From Streptomyces nodosus (GTDB lineage Bacteria; Actinomycetota; Actinomycetes; Streptomycetales; Streptomycetaceae), in contig NZ_CP023747.1 in NCBI RefSeq assembly GCF_008704995.1, forward strand, positions 6,110,001 to 6,174,000: 64,000 nucleotides of DNA, written 5' to 3'. Shown here piece after piece: positions 16,458-26,499 of this stretch (position 1 is its first letter; every line of letters begins with the position of its first letter). The notes beneath the pieces are model-generated. The model was not told the origin of the DNA, did not search any database, and saw only the letters and a list, made by a program, of their open reading frames with translations. The position numbers and the translations under genes are program-made.

Positions 16458-17390
16458 ATGGCGCGGGACCGACACGACCAGCACGACCGGCAGCACCGGC
16501 ACGGGCCGCAGGGGGAACCCGGGCGGCACGGCCACCATCATGACCACACCGATATCGACTGGGCCGTGATGGCCCCGATGCTGGAGAGCCAGGCGGAGCT
16601 GTTCGCGCCCCTGTACCAGGAGGCCATGGCCTGGCTGGGGCAGTCGGTGCCGGAGCCCGGGCAGATCGTCGACACCGGCAGCGGTCCGGGTGTCGTCTCC
16701 TGTCTGTTCGCCGAGACGTTCCCCGGCGCCCGGGTCGTCGCGGTGGACGGCTCCGAGCCCCTCCTCGAGCGGGCCCGCGCCCGGGCCGCCCGGGCCGGCC
16801 TCGCCGACCGCTTCAGGACGATCGCCGGTGAACTCCCCGGTGCTCTCGACGAGTTGGACTATCCGGCAGATCTGCTGTGGGCCAGCAACAGCCTGCACCA
16901 TCTGGGCGACCAGCGCTCCGCACTCGCCTCGTTCGGCGCGCGGCTGGCGCCCGGCGGCACCCTGGCCCTGCTGGAGGGCGGGCTGCCCGCGCGGTTCCTG
17001 CCGAGGGACATCGGCATCGGGCGTCCGGGCCTGCAGGCGCGGCTCGACGCGGTGGAGTCGGAGTGGTTCACCCGGATGCGTGCCGAACTGCCCGGCGCCG
17101 TGACGGAGACCGAGGACTGGCCGGCGCTGCTGGACGCTGCCGGTCTGACGCACACCGGTACCCGCAGCTTCCTGCTGGATCTGCCGGCCCCGGTCACCGA
17201 CCGTGCGCGGGACTATGTCGTCGCCTCCCTGACCCGGCTCCATGAGGTCATCGGCGAGGGGATCGACGCCGACGACCGCGCCACCCTCGCCCGGCTGCTC
17301 GACCCCGAGGACCCGGCGAGCGTCCACCGCAGGAGGGATGTGTTCGTGCTGAAGGCGCACACGGTGCACACGGCTGTACGGACCCCCTGA
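16458..17390 (+). CDS. SAM-dependent methyltransferase with a histidine-rich N terminus
   Basis: The protein has 310 residues. Residues 1-30 hold nine histidines (for example GRHGHHHDHTDID), a metal-binding-like tail. The class I methyltransferase fold follows: IVDTGSGPGVVSCLFAE (motif I), VVAVDGSEPLLERAR (motif II) and LLWASNSLHHLGD (motif IV). The substrate is unknown. AGAGG lies ahead of ATG 16458. It stands alone between the cellulase terminator and a convergent aldo/keto reductase. Confidence 0.8.
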   Translation: MARDRHDQHDRQHRHGPQGEPGRHGHHHDHTDIDWAVMAPMLESQAELFAPLYQEAMAWLGQSVPEPGQIVDTGSGPGVVSCLFAETFPGARVVAVDGSEPLLERARARAARAGLADRFRTIAGELPGALDELDYPADLLWASNSLHHLGDQRSALASFGARLAPGGTLALLEGGLPARFLPRDIGIGRPGLQARLDAVESEWFTRMRAELPGAVTETEDWPALLDAAGLTHTGTRSFLLDLPAPVTDRARDYVVASLTRLHEVIGEGIDADDRATLARLLDPEDPASVHRRRDVFVLKAHTVHTAVRTP

Positions 17391-17542
17391 GCCGGACCCC
17401 CTGAGCCGGGCCCGCGGCCCCGTTCGGCGGACCGCCGTGGTCGGCAAGGCCGATCGGGCAGCCGACCGAGGGACGCCCGCCCCCGGTGCCGTACCGGGCG
17501 CGCCCTTTCCCTCCGGTCCTTCGTTCCGGACCGTGAGGGGAG

Positions 17543-17574
17543 CGGCCCGGCCGCGTGGGGACGCGGCCGGGCCG
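17543..17574. terminator. Bidirectional hairpin terminator
   Basis: A perfect 14-bp stem (17543-17556 with 17561-17574) and a GGGG loop lie between the convergent methyltransferase and aldo/keto reductase genes. It has no T tract. Confidence 0.7.
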
Positions 17575-17630
17575 TCGGGCGTGGCGGTCGGCCCCACCCG
17601 GGCGGGCGGGGGCGTACGGACGGGCCGCGG

Positions 17631-18467
17631 TCAGCTCGGGTCGAACGTGGCCGGGTCCGGGCCGATGCGGCGGTCCTCGTTGAGGGCGCTGATCGCCGCC
17701 ATGTCCTCGGTGTCCAGCGAGAAGTCGAAGACCTCGATGTTCTCCTTGATCCGGGACGGGGTCACGGACTTCGGGATCACGATGGTGCCGAGCTGGATGT
17801 GCCAGCGCAGCACGATCTGGGCCGGGGTGCGGTTGTGCTTCTGGCCGATGGCGACGATCGCCGGAACCTCCAGGAGGCCCTTGCCCTGGCCCAGCGGCGA
17901 CCACGCCTCGGTCGCGATGCCCTGCTCCGCGTGGAACTCCCGCGCGGCGAGCTGCTGGAGATGCGGGTGCAGCTCGATCTGGTTGACCGCGGGGATCACC
18001 GACGTCTGCGCGATCAGCGTCTCCAGGTGCTCCGGAAGGAAGTTGGAGACCCCGATCGCCTTGGCGCGGCCGTCCGCGTAGATCTTCTCGAAGGCCTGGT
18101 ACGTCTCGACGAAATCACCCCGGGACGGCACCGGCCAGTGGATCAGATACAGATCCACATACTCCAGGCCCAGCTTCTCCAGCGAGGCGTCGAAGGCACG
18201 CATCGTGGAGTCGTACCCCTGGTCGGAGTTCCAGAGCTTGGTGGTGATGAAGAGGTCCTCACGGGCGATGCCGGAGGCGGACACCGCCCTGCCGACGCCC
18301 TCCTCGTTGCCGTAGATCGCCGCTGTGTCGATGCTGCGGTACCCGGCCTCCAGCGCGGTGGCGACGGCGCGCTCCGCCTCGGCGTCCGGCACCTGCCAGA
18401 CGCCGAAGCCCAGCTGGGGCATCTCGACGCCGTTGTTCAGGATGGTCGGGGGGACCTTGGTGCTCAC
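17631..18467 (-). CDS. Aldo/keto reductase (2,5-diketogluconate-reductase-like)
   Basis: This 278-residue protein has the AKR catalytic tetrad: Asp and Tyr in SIDTAAIYGNEEGVG, Lys in LFITTKLW and His in DLYLIHWPVPS. A C-terminal NADPH-binding stretch reads IPKSVTPSRIKENIEVFDF. It reduces carbonyl compounds with NADPH in the cytoplasm; the natural substrate is not evident. GTG 18467 has AAGGA about 10 bases ahead. It is followed by a strong hairpin. Confidence 0.92.
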   Translation of the reverse strand: MSTKVPPTILNNGVEMPQLGFGVWQVPDAEAERAVATALEAGYRSIDTAAIYGNEEGVGRAVSASGIAREDLFITTKLWNSDQGYDSTMRAFDASLEKLGLEYVDLYLIHWPVPSRGDFVETYQAFEKIYADGRAKAIGVSNFLPEHLETLIAQTSVIPAVNQIELHPHLQQLAAREFHAEQGIATEAWSPLGQGKGLLEVPAIVAIGQKHNRTPAQIVLRWHIQLGTIVIPKSVTPSRIKENIEVFDFSLDTEDMAAISALNEDRRIGPDPATFDPS

Positions 18468-18580
18468 GAGCTCTCGATCCTTCAGTCGTAGGTGTTACCC
18501 CCATCCTGAACGATCACGGCTCGCGATGCACCCCCTCCCACCTGCCCGAACCCGCTCCCGCCCGCCGTCCCGCGCCGCGC

Positions 18581-20407
18581 TCAGGTCCGGTACAGCGCCT
18601 CCACCTCGTCGGCGTAGGCCTGCTCGATCGCCCTGCGCTTCAGCTTCAGCGACGGGGTGAGCAGGCCCTGCTCCTCGGTGAACTGCCGGGCGAGGACGCG
18701 GAACGTGCGGATCGACTCGGCCTGGGAGACCAGCGTGTTGGCGGCCACCACCGCACGCCGCACCTCGCTCTCCAGCTCGGGGTCGCTCACCAGCTGCGCC
18801 GGGGGCAGCGAGGGCCTGCCGCGCATCTGCAGCCAGTGGTGCACCGCCTCGGGGTCGAGGGTGATCAGCGCGGAGACATAGGGGCGGTCGTTGCCGACGA
18901 CGATGCACTGGGCGACCAGCGGATGCTCCCGTACCCGCTCCTCGATCAGGGCGGGGGAGACGCTCTTGCCGCCGGAGGTCACCAGGATCTCCTTCTTGCG
19001 CCCGGTGAGGGTGAGATAGCCGTCCTCGTCGAGGGAGCCCAGATCGCCGGTGGCCAGCCAGCCGTCGCGCAGGGCTTCCCCGGTGGCCGCGGGATCGTTG
19101 AGGTACCCCTGGAAGACATGGCCGCCGCGCAGCCACACCTCCCCGTCGTCCGCGATGCGCACCGTGGTGCCCGGGATGGCCTGCCCGACCGAGCCGTACC
19201 GGGTGCGCCCCGGCGGATTGGCGGTGGCGGCGGCCGTCGACTCGGTGAGCCCGTAGCCCTCGTAGATCCGTATGCCGGCGCCCGCGAAGAACAGTCCGAG
19301 CCGGCGGTCCATCGCCGAGCCGCCGGACATCGCGTGCCGCACCCGGCCGCCCATCGCGTCCCGGATCCTGGAGTACACCACCTTGTCGAAGAACTGGTGC
19401 TGCATGCGCAGCCCCGGTGAGGGACCCGGGCCGAGGCCCCAGGCCTTGGTCTCCATCGCCTCCGCATAGCCGACGGCCACCTCGACCGCCTTCTCGAAGG
19501 CGCCCGAGCGGCCCTCCTTCTCGGCCTTGCGCCGGGCCGCCCGGAACACCTTCTCGAAGACATAGGGCACGGCGAGGACGAACGTCGGCCGGAACGCGGC
19601 CAGGTCGGGCAGCAGCGCCGCCGCGTTCAGCTGGGGCTGATGACCGAATCTGACCTGTCCGCGGACGGCCGCGATCTGCACCATCCGTCCGAAGACATGG
19701 GCCAGCGGAAGGAACAGCAGGGTGGCCGCCTCCTCGCCCCGCCGGGAGCGGAAGACCGGCTTCCAGCGCTCGATGACCGTGTCGGCCTCGAACATGAAGT
19801 TGCCGTGCGAGATGACGCATCCCTTGGGGCGGCCGGTGGTGCCGGAGGTGTAGATGACCGTCGCCGTCGAGTCCGGGGTGACCGCCTGCCGGTGCCGGTG
19901 CACCACCTCGTCCTCGAGTTGCGTGCCGGCGTCGAACAGCTCCCGCACGGCGCCCGCGTCGAGCTGCCACAGCCGGCGCAGTCCGGGCAGCCGGTCGATG
20001 ACCGTGGCGATGGTCATCGCATGGTCCTCGTGCTCCACCATCGCGGCCGTCACCCGGGCGTCGTGCAGGATCCAGCCGACCTGCTCGGCGGACGAGGTGG
20101 GGTAGACGGGCACGACCTGGGCGCCGATCGTCCAGAGCGCGTAGTCGAAGAGCGTCCACTCGTAGCGGGTACGGCACATGATCGCGACCCGGTCCCCGAA
20201 CCGGACGCCCTGCACCAGCAGGCCCTTGGCGAGAGCGAGGACCTCGTCACGGAACTCGGCGGCGGTCACCTCGCGCCAGCGGCCCTCACCGTCCCTGCGG
20301 CCGAGGGCGACCCGGCGGGGATCCGCCCGGGCGTACTCGAAGACGACATCGGCCAGCCCGCCCACCAGCGGCTCCGACTCCAGGGGAGGGTTGGTGAACT
20401 CGCGCAA
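18581..20407 (-). CDS. AMP-dependent long-chain acyl-CoA ligase (FadD-like)
   Basis: This 608-residue protein belongs to the ANL superfamily. It shows the phosphate-binding loop YTSGTTGRPKG (about residue 190), the motif YEGYGLTESTAA, the adenylate-binding TGDLG and the hinge LTGRKKEILVTSGGKSVSP. It activates fatty acids as acyl-adenylates and then acyl-CoA. The start is TTG 20407, supported by GGAGG about 8 bases ahead and by the residues that follow. It is monocistronic. Its similarity is to the long-chain, eukaryotic-like FadD15 branch. Confidence 0.9.
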   Translation of the reverse strand: MREFTNPPLESEPLVGGLADVVFEYARADPRRVALGRRDGEGRWREVTAAEFRDEVLALAKGLLVQGVRFGDRVAIMCRTRYEWTLFDYALWTIGAQVVPVYPTSSAEQVGWILHDARVTAAMVEHEDHAMTIATVIDRLPGLRRLWQLDAGAVRELFDAGTQLEDEVVHRHRQAVTPDSTATVIYTSGTTGRPKGCVISHGNFMFEADTVIERWKPVFRSRRGEEAATLLFLPLAHVFGRMVQIAAVRGQVRFGHQPQLNAAALLPDLAAFRPTFVLAVPYVFEKVFRAARRKAEKEGRSGAFEKAVEVAVGYAEAMETKAWGLGPGPSPGLRMQHQFFDKVVYSRIRDAMGGRVRHAMSGGSAMDRRLGLFFAGAGIRIYEGYGLTESTAAATANPPGRTRYGSVGQAIPGTTVRIADDGEVWLRGGHVFQGYLNDPAATGEALRDGWLATGDLGSLDEDGYLTLTGRKKEILVTSGGKSVSPALIEERVREHPLVAQCIVVGNDRPYVSALITLDPEAVHHWLQMRGRPSLPPAQLVSDPELESEVRRAVVAANTLVSQAESIRTFRVLARQFTEEQGLLTPSLKLKRRAIEQAYADEVEALYRT

Positions 20408-20683
20408 TCCCCGCTCCTCCGTGTGACGCTCGGCACAGCGCCGTGAAAGCTACCCCACCGCACGACCGGGCGGGAGGGGGCGCAAACCCGGGCTCCCCGG
20501 CACCGACACCGACCGGCCAGGGAAAATACCGGCATGGAACGCCCATGACGGGCAGGTGTGGCCGGAATCCCCCACGTTCATGCCCACGCCCGGCTCGCAA
20601 TCTCCATGGAATCTGTACGAAACGGCGGACGCTCCGCGTGTCCCGCCGCCGCGGGCGCGCGGGAAGACGGCCGCCCCGGCCGT

Positions 20684-22183
20684 TCAGCCCTGCCGCACCG
20701 CCGCTTCCTGCTGCGCCTCGGCCGCCGTCGGTGCCGGGGTGGCCCGCGGCGTCCGTACCAGGGCCAGCACCGCCGCCCCCGCGACCACGGCCACCCCGCC
20801 GGCCGTCAGCAGCGCCGCGTCGAGCCCGGCGGCGAAGGCGGACCGCAGGGTGTGCTCCGGCAGCGACGCGCGCAGCGCCGGCGCCCCGCCGCCCGCGAGG
20901 GCGTGCGCCGCGCCGGGTGGGAGGGCGTCCCGCATCCGGGAGGTGAGCACCGTCCCGAAGACGGCGATGCCCAGCGCATAGCCCAGCTGGCGGAAGGTGT
21001 TGACCGCGCCGCCCGCCATCCCCGCCCGCTCCCTGGGCGCCACGGCCAGCGCGGCCCCCGCGATGGCGGGCGACACCAGACCCGTACCGATGCCCACCAG
21101 CACCAGACCCGGCACCAGGGTGCTCGCCGTCGAACCCGCGTCGAGCACCGCCTGGCAGAAGCAGCCGACCCCGATCAGCAGCAGCCCGCCGCCGATCGGG
21201 ATCCGCGACGGCACCCCGTGCAGCAGCCGGCCGCCGATCCCCGCGACGACGAACGAGGCCGCCGACAGCCACAGCAGGACCAGCCCGGCGCGCACCGGGC
21301 TCATGCCGAGCAGCGTCTGCAACCAGATCGAGGTATAGGGCGACATGCCGAACGCCGCCGCGTTGAAGGCCAGGGCGCCCACCATCACCCCGAGGAAGGC
21401 GGGCCTGCGGAACATGCTCAGGTCGATCAGCGGATGAGCGACGCGCCGTTCGACCGCCAGAAACACCCCGAGCGCCATCAGCGCCACCGTGAAGGAGGCC
21501 AGCGTCCCCGGCTCGGACCAGCCGTGGTCGCCGGCCCGCACCGCCCCGTAGGTCACCCCGCCCGCGCAGACCGCGAAGGCCACCAGGCCCACGACATCGA
21601 CCCTGGCCCGTGAACCCTCCCGTGCGACCGGGCGGGACTCCGGCACCACCCGCAGCGTCAGCACCACCGCGAGGACACTCACCGGAAGATTCACGAAGAA
21701 GATCCACCGCCAGCCGGGCCCGTCGGTGAGCAGCCCCCCGAGGACCGGCCCCACCGCGGCCGCGGCACCGCTGATCGCGCCCCACACCCCGAGTGCCGTG
21801 GACCGCTGCTTGCCCTGGTAGACCGTGCCCAGCAGCGGCAGTGTCGTCGCGAACATCGCCGCCGCGCCCGCCCCCTGCAGCCCACGGGCGGCCACCAGCA
21901 TCCCGGGCCCCGTGGACAGGCCGCACAGCAGCGAGGCGAGGGCGAACACCACCACACCGGTGATCTGCACCCTGCGGTGGCCCAGCACGTCCGCCGCGGC
22001 CCCGGCGCCGAGCAGCAGCGCGGCCAGGGCCAGCGCATATCCGTCCATCACCCATTGCAGATCGCTGAGCGACGCGTGCAGCGCCCGTGCCATGTCGGGC
22101 AGCGCGACGATGGCGATCGTCACGTCCAGCAGCAGCATGAACGTTCCCAGACAGACCGCGATGAGCGGCACCCATGAGCGCAT
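20684..22183 (-). CDS. MFS drug exporter, DHA2 family (14 transmembrane helices)
   Basis: The protein has 499 residues with 14 hydrophobic segments. It has the motif A region (LGHRRVQITGVVVFALASLL), the antiporter motif C region (GAISGAAAAVGPVLGGLL) and the DHA2-typical GWRWIFFVNLPVSVLAV. It is predicted to expel hydrophobic drugs or metabolites by proton antiport. ATG 22183 is chosen because the first helix starts right after it; an in-frame GTG at 22246 would add 21 hydrophilic residues without a ribosome site. No TetR/MarR regulator is adjacent. Confidence 0.88.
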   Translation of the reverse strand: MRSWVPLIAVCLGTFMLLLDVTIAIVALPDMARALHASLSDLQWVMDGYALALAALLLGAGAAADVLGHRRVQITGVVVFALASLLCGLSTGPGMLVAARGLQGAGAAAMFATTLPLLGTVYQGKQRSTALGVWGAISGAAAAVGPVLGGLLTDGPGWRWIFFVNLPVSVLAVVLTLRVVPESRPVAREGSRARVDVVGLVAFAVCAGGVTYGAVRAGDHGWSEPGTLASFTVALMALGVFLAVERRVAHPLIDLSMFRRPAFLGVMVGALAFNAAAFGMSPYTSIWLQTLLGMSPVRAGLVLLWLSAASFVVAGIGGRLLHGVPSRIPIGGGLLLIGVGCFCQAVLDAGSTASTLVPGLVLVGIGTGLVSPAIAGAALAVAPRERAGMAGGAVNTFRQLGYALGIAVFGTVLTSRMRDALPPGAAHALAGGGAPALRASLPEHTLRSAFAAGLDAALLTAGGVAVVAGAAVLALVRTPRATPAPTAAEAQQEAAVRQG

Positions 22184-22377
22184 GTCGTCGTCCCCACTCT
22201 CCTGTGCGATGGGTGCGTCCTCCCCCGTACGACGACCTCCGCCCACCGAACTCGGCGGTAACCGCCCTCATGGGTGCGGGATCCGACGGAACAGGCGCGC
22301 GACGCGTCGGCGCGGGGCTCGGGCCCGTCAGTGGCTCGGGCCACCTCCGGCGGGCCGGGCGGCCGGACACACGGTGG

Positions 22378-23529
22378 TCACCAGCTGAGCCGGGCCGCCA
22401 CCGGCAGGTGGTCGCTGCCCGTGGCCGGCAGCACCCATGAGCTCTCCGGCTTCACCCCGCGGACCAGGATCTGGTCGATCCGCACCATCGGGAACGCCGC
22501 CGGCCAGCTGAAGCCGAAGCCGCTGCCGGCCACCTCCTGGGCCGAGTGCAGCCGCGCGGTGATGCCGCTGAACGCGCGGTCGTCCATGGTGCCGTTCAGA
22601 TCGCCGAGCAGCACCACCCGCTCGGTGCGCTCGGCGGCGAGGGCCGTGCCGAGTGCCTGGGCGCCCCTGTCCCGTGACGCCGTCCAGAAGCCCGCCCGGG
22701 GATTCACCCGCGCGGAGCCCAGATGAGCCACATACACCGCCAGCGGACCCCGGTCGGTGGCCACCGTGGTGCGCAGCGCCCGGTTGTAGGTCAACTTGAC
22801 CTCGGCCGGCTTGGTGTCCCCCAGCGGCCCGTAGTCCATCTCGATGTCGACCGGCCGGGTGTCCGACAGCGGCAGCCTGCTCCAGAGCCCGACCGTCCCC
22901 AGCACCGTGTGGTACGGGTACGCCTTCGCCAGTTCCCTCTCGTACAGCGGCTTCGCCTGCGCGGTGATCTCCTCCAGGGCCAGCAGGTCCGCGCCGGAGG
23001 CGGCCAGGTCACGGGCGGTGCCGGCCGGGTCGGGGTTGTCGGCACTGACGTTGTGGCTGGCCACGGTGAGGTCGCCGCCCGGGTGGGACTTGTCGCCGAG
23101 CAGCCCGCCGAAGATGTTCAGCCACACCACGGCCGGCAGCAGCAGCGCGACCACCGCGGAGGCGGAGCGGCGCCACAGTGCCCCGGCCAGCAGCACCGGG
23201 ACGAACAGGCCGAACCACGGCAGCAGGGTCTCCGTGAGGCTGCCGAGGTTCCCGATCCGGTTCGGGATCTCCGCGTGCCCCAGCATGATCAGGCCCAGCA
23301 GCAGCGCCAGCGCCGCGAGCACCGGGCCGCGCTTCCACGGCCCGGGCCGGGAGCCGATCGTGATCACCCGCCGGACGCCCGCGCGCCAGGAACCGGAGCC
23401 GATGTCATGGGGGCCGGTGCCGCCCTGCGCGGTCTCCGCCGTGTCCGCCCGGGTCGTCGTCCGTGCCGGTAGGAGCCGGTGGATGCGGCGGGGCGTCGTC
23501 CGTGCCGGCGGTGGTGGGGCTTGAGTCAT
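22378..23529 (-). CDS. Membrane-anchored endonuclease/exonuclease/phosphatase-fold protein, VanJ-like
   Basis: This 383-residue protein has a cytoplasmic Arg/Thr-rich N terminus (about 1-65), then three hydrophobic helices (about 68-145). An extracytoplasmic EEP domain follows, with its metal/catalytic motifs in VASHNV, LALEEI, VVLLGDLNGT and GSDHLPVAA. The layout equals that of Streptomyces VanJ and the StaP type, which confer teicoplanin-class resistance. The divergent VanRS-like pair supports this. General phosphodiesterase activity on a lipid-linked substrate is the safer statement. Confidence 0.7.
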   Translation of the reverse strand: MTQAPPPPARTTPRRIHRLLPARTTTRADTAETAQGGTGPHDIGSGSWRAGVRRVITIGSRPGPWKRGPVLAALALLLGLIMLGHAEIPNRIGNLGSLTETLLPWFGLFVPVLLAGALWRRSASAVVALLLPAVVWLNIFGGLLGDKSHPGGDLTVASHNVSADNPDPAGTARDLAASGADLLALEEITAQAKPLYERELAKAYPYHTVLGTVGLWSRLPLSDTRPVDIEMDYGPLGDTKPAEVKLTYNRALRTTVATDRGPLAVYVAHLGSARVNPRAGFWTASRDRGAQALGTALAAERTERVVLLGDLNGTMDDRAFSGITARLHSAQEVAGSGFGFSWPAAFPMVRIDQILVRGVKPESSWVLPATGSDHLPVAARLSW

Positions 23530-23617
23530 ACTCGCCAGTCAAGGCGGTGCGGTGTCGCAGGCACGTATGCGGTTCTCGATACGGGGACGATATGCGCCGA
23601 CTTGTATCGTCGACGAC

Positions 23618-24314
<697 letters not shown>

Positions 24315-24322
<8 letters not shown>

Positions 24323-25418
24323 ACCGCCCGGGGTGAGCGTTCGCCTCAAACTCACCCTCAGCTACACCGGATTCCTGATGCTCGCCGGCGTTCTGCTGCT
24401 CGCGGCGGTGTGGCTGTTCCTGCTGCGATACATCCCCGAACGCGCGCTCATCATCCCCGGCTCCACGGACACCCTCACGCCCGGTGTCTTTCCCGTCCGG
24501 TCCAGCCTTCTGCACGTCTTCGCTCCGAGGGCGGCCGCGGTACTGGTGATCCTGCTGGTGTTCGGCCTGGTGGGAGGGTGGATCCTGGCCGGCCGGATGC
24601 TGGCCCCGCTGACCCGCATCACGGGCGCCACCCGCACGGCCACGAACGGATCACTCTCCCACCGGATCCGGCTCCCGGGCCGCAAGGACGAGTTCCGCGA
24701 ACTCGCCGACGCCTTCGACACGATGCTCGCCCGGCTCGAGGCGCACGTCGCCGAACAGCGGAGATTCGCGGCCAACGCCTCCCATGAGCTGCGCACCCCG
24801 CTGGCGATCTCCAAGGCGCTCCTCGAGGTGGCCCGCACCGATCCGGACCGTGACACCGGCGAGCTCGTCGAGCGCCTGCACACCGTCAACACCCGGGCGA
24901 TCGACCTCACCGAGGCGCTGCTCCTGCTCAGCCGCGCCGAACAGCGCTCCTTCACCCGAGAACACCTCGACCTCTCCCTCGTGGTGGAAGAAGCCACCGA
25001 AACCCTGCTCCCCCTCGCGGAGAAGCACGGCGTCACCGTCGAGATCCGCGGCGATCTCACCCCCACGTTCGGATCGCAGGCGCTGCTGCTCCAGCTGACC
25101 ATGAACCTGGTGCACAACGCGATCGTCCACAACCTGCCCGAGCGGGGCACCGTGTGGGTCTCCGCGGACGTCCGCCCCGGGGCCGCGGTGCTCACGGTCG
25201 AGAACACCGGCGAGCAGCTCTCCCCGGAACTGGTCCCGACCCTCACCGAACCGTTCCGGCGCGGCACCGAACGCCTCCGCACCGACCACGCGGGCGTCGG
25301 CCTCGGCCTGGCCATCGCCGACACCATCACCCAGGCACACGACGGCACGCTCACCCTCGCTCCGCGCCCCGCCGGCGGGATCCGCATCACCGTGGAGCTG
25401 CCCACGGCGGCCCCGTAG
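24315..25418 (+). CDS. vanS: Sensor histidine kinase, VanS-like
   Basis: The protein has 367 residues. Two transmembrane helices (about 16-38 and 72-95) enclose a short extracellular loop of about 35 residues. A HAMP segment (RMLAPLTRITGATR) is followed by the H-box SHELRTPLAISKAL with His 157, an N-box (NLVHNAIVHN) and a G-box (GVGLGLAIADT). The small sensor loop is like the actinomycete VanS kinases that sense glycopeptides at the membrane. GTG 24315 has AAGGAGAGGAGC ahead and overlaps the regulator gene. Confidence 0.75.
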
Positions 25419-25419
25419 A

Positions 25420-25467
25420 CCCGTACTCCCGCCTGAGCGCCGACAGGCCCGTACTCCCGCCTGAGCG
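25420..25467. repeat. Two copies of a 20-bp direct repeat
   Basis: CCCGTACTCCCGCCTGAGCG occurs at 25420-25439 and again at 25448-25467, directly after the kinase stop codon and before the convergent LysR gene. Function unknown. Confidence 0.8.
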
Positions 25468-25497
25468 GTCGGCTCGGCCGTCCGCGGGTGGCGGCGG

Positions 25498-26379
25498 CTA
25501 CCAGTTCGGCTCGCGCCGACCCCGGTGCAGCCGGTCGCCGCCCGCGAGGATCGCAGCCGCCAGTGCCCCGGCCGCGCTCCGGGCCGTGCCGGGCCGGGCC
25601 GCGTGGAGCAGTACGAAGTCGACCTCGCCCAGTTCCGGCAGGCCCGCACGCTCCGGGACACGCACCAGCCCGGGCGGGACCAGCCCCCGGGAGTGGGCCA
25701 TCACCCCCAGACCGGCGCGGGCCGCCGCGATCAGACCGTTGAGGCTGCCGCTGGTGCACACGATGCGCCAGGGCCGGCCCTCACGCTCCAGCGCCTCCAG
25801 GGCACGGGCGCGGGTGATGCCCGGCGGGGGATAAACGATGAGCGGAACGGGCCGGTCGGGGTCGAGACGCAGCCGTTCCGCGCCGATCCACACCAGCCTG
25901 TCGTGCCGGACCAGTTCACCGTGCGGGTCCTCGGGCCGCCGCTTGGCGAGCACCAGGTCGAGCCGGCCCGCCGCGAGCCGTTCGTGCAGCGTGCCCGACA
26001 GCTCGACCGTCAGCTCCAGGTCGACCTCGGGATGCTCGTACCGGAAGCGCTCCAGGATCTCCGGCAGTCTGGTCAGCACGAAGTCCTCGGAGGCGCCGAA
26101 CCGCAGCCGGCCCCGCGGCCGGGTCCCGGTGAAGAACGCCGCCGCCTGCTCGTGCACCTCCAGGAGCCGCCGGGCGAAGCCGAGCATCGCCTCGCCGTCC
26201 TCCGTCAGCTCCACGGAGTGGGTGTCCCGGGTGAACAGCCGGCGCCCGGCCGCCTCCTCCAGCCGCCGCACATGCTGGCTCACGGTGGACTGGCGCAGCC
26301 CCAGCCGCCGGGCGGCCTGGGTGAAACTCAGCGTCTGGGCCACCGCGAGGAACGTCCGCAGATGGGAAGGGTCGTACAC
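25498..26379 (-). CDS. LysR-family transcriptional regulator
   Basis: This 293-residue protein has the N-terminal LysR helix-turn-helix (HLRTFLAVAQTLSFTQAA, then LRQSTVSQHVRRLE). An effector-binding domain starts near GRLRFGASEDFVLTRLPEIL. GTG 26379 is 120 bases from the divergent transporter gene. LysR proteins usually regulate the divergent neighbour and themselves from the shared region, so control of the SBF-type transporter is the likely role. The inducer is unknown. Confidence 0.9.
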   Translation of the reverse strand: MYDPSHLRTFLAVAQTLSFTQAARRLGLRQSTVSQHVRRLEEAAGRRLFTRDTHSVELTEDGEAMLGFARRLLEVHEQAAAFFTGTRPRGRLRFGASEDFVLTRLPEILERFRYEHPEVDLELTVELSGTLHERLAAGRLDLVLAKRRPEDPHGELVRHDRLVWIGAERLRLDPDRPVPLIVYPPPGITRARALEALEREGRPWRIVCTSGSLNGLIAAARAGLGVMAHSRGLVPPGLVRVPERAGLPELGEVDFVLLHAARPGTARSAAGALAAAILAGGDRLHRGRREPNW

Positions 26380-26499
26380 AGGCTCAGGTTATCGCGAAGC
26401 GTGATAGCAGTCAGAGGGGTGTGCCGGATTCCCGATCGCTGTCCGGAAGGGGAGCATGGGGAGGGTGAACGAGCCGGAAGCACCGAGTACGGGAGCACA

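Noticed and set aside
20286..22370. A 694-codon minus-strand frame overlapping the DHA2 exporter.
   Set aside because: It is in a different frame from the 14-helix exporter and has no recognisable domain.
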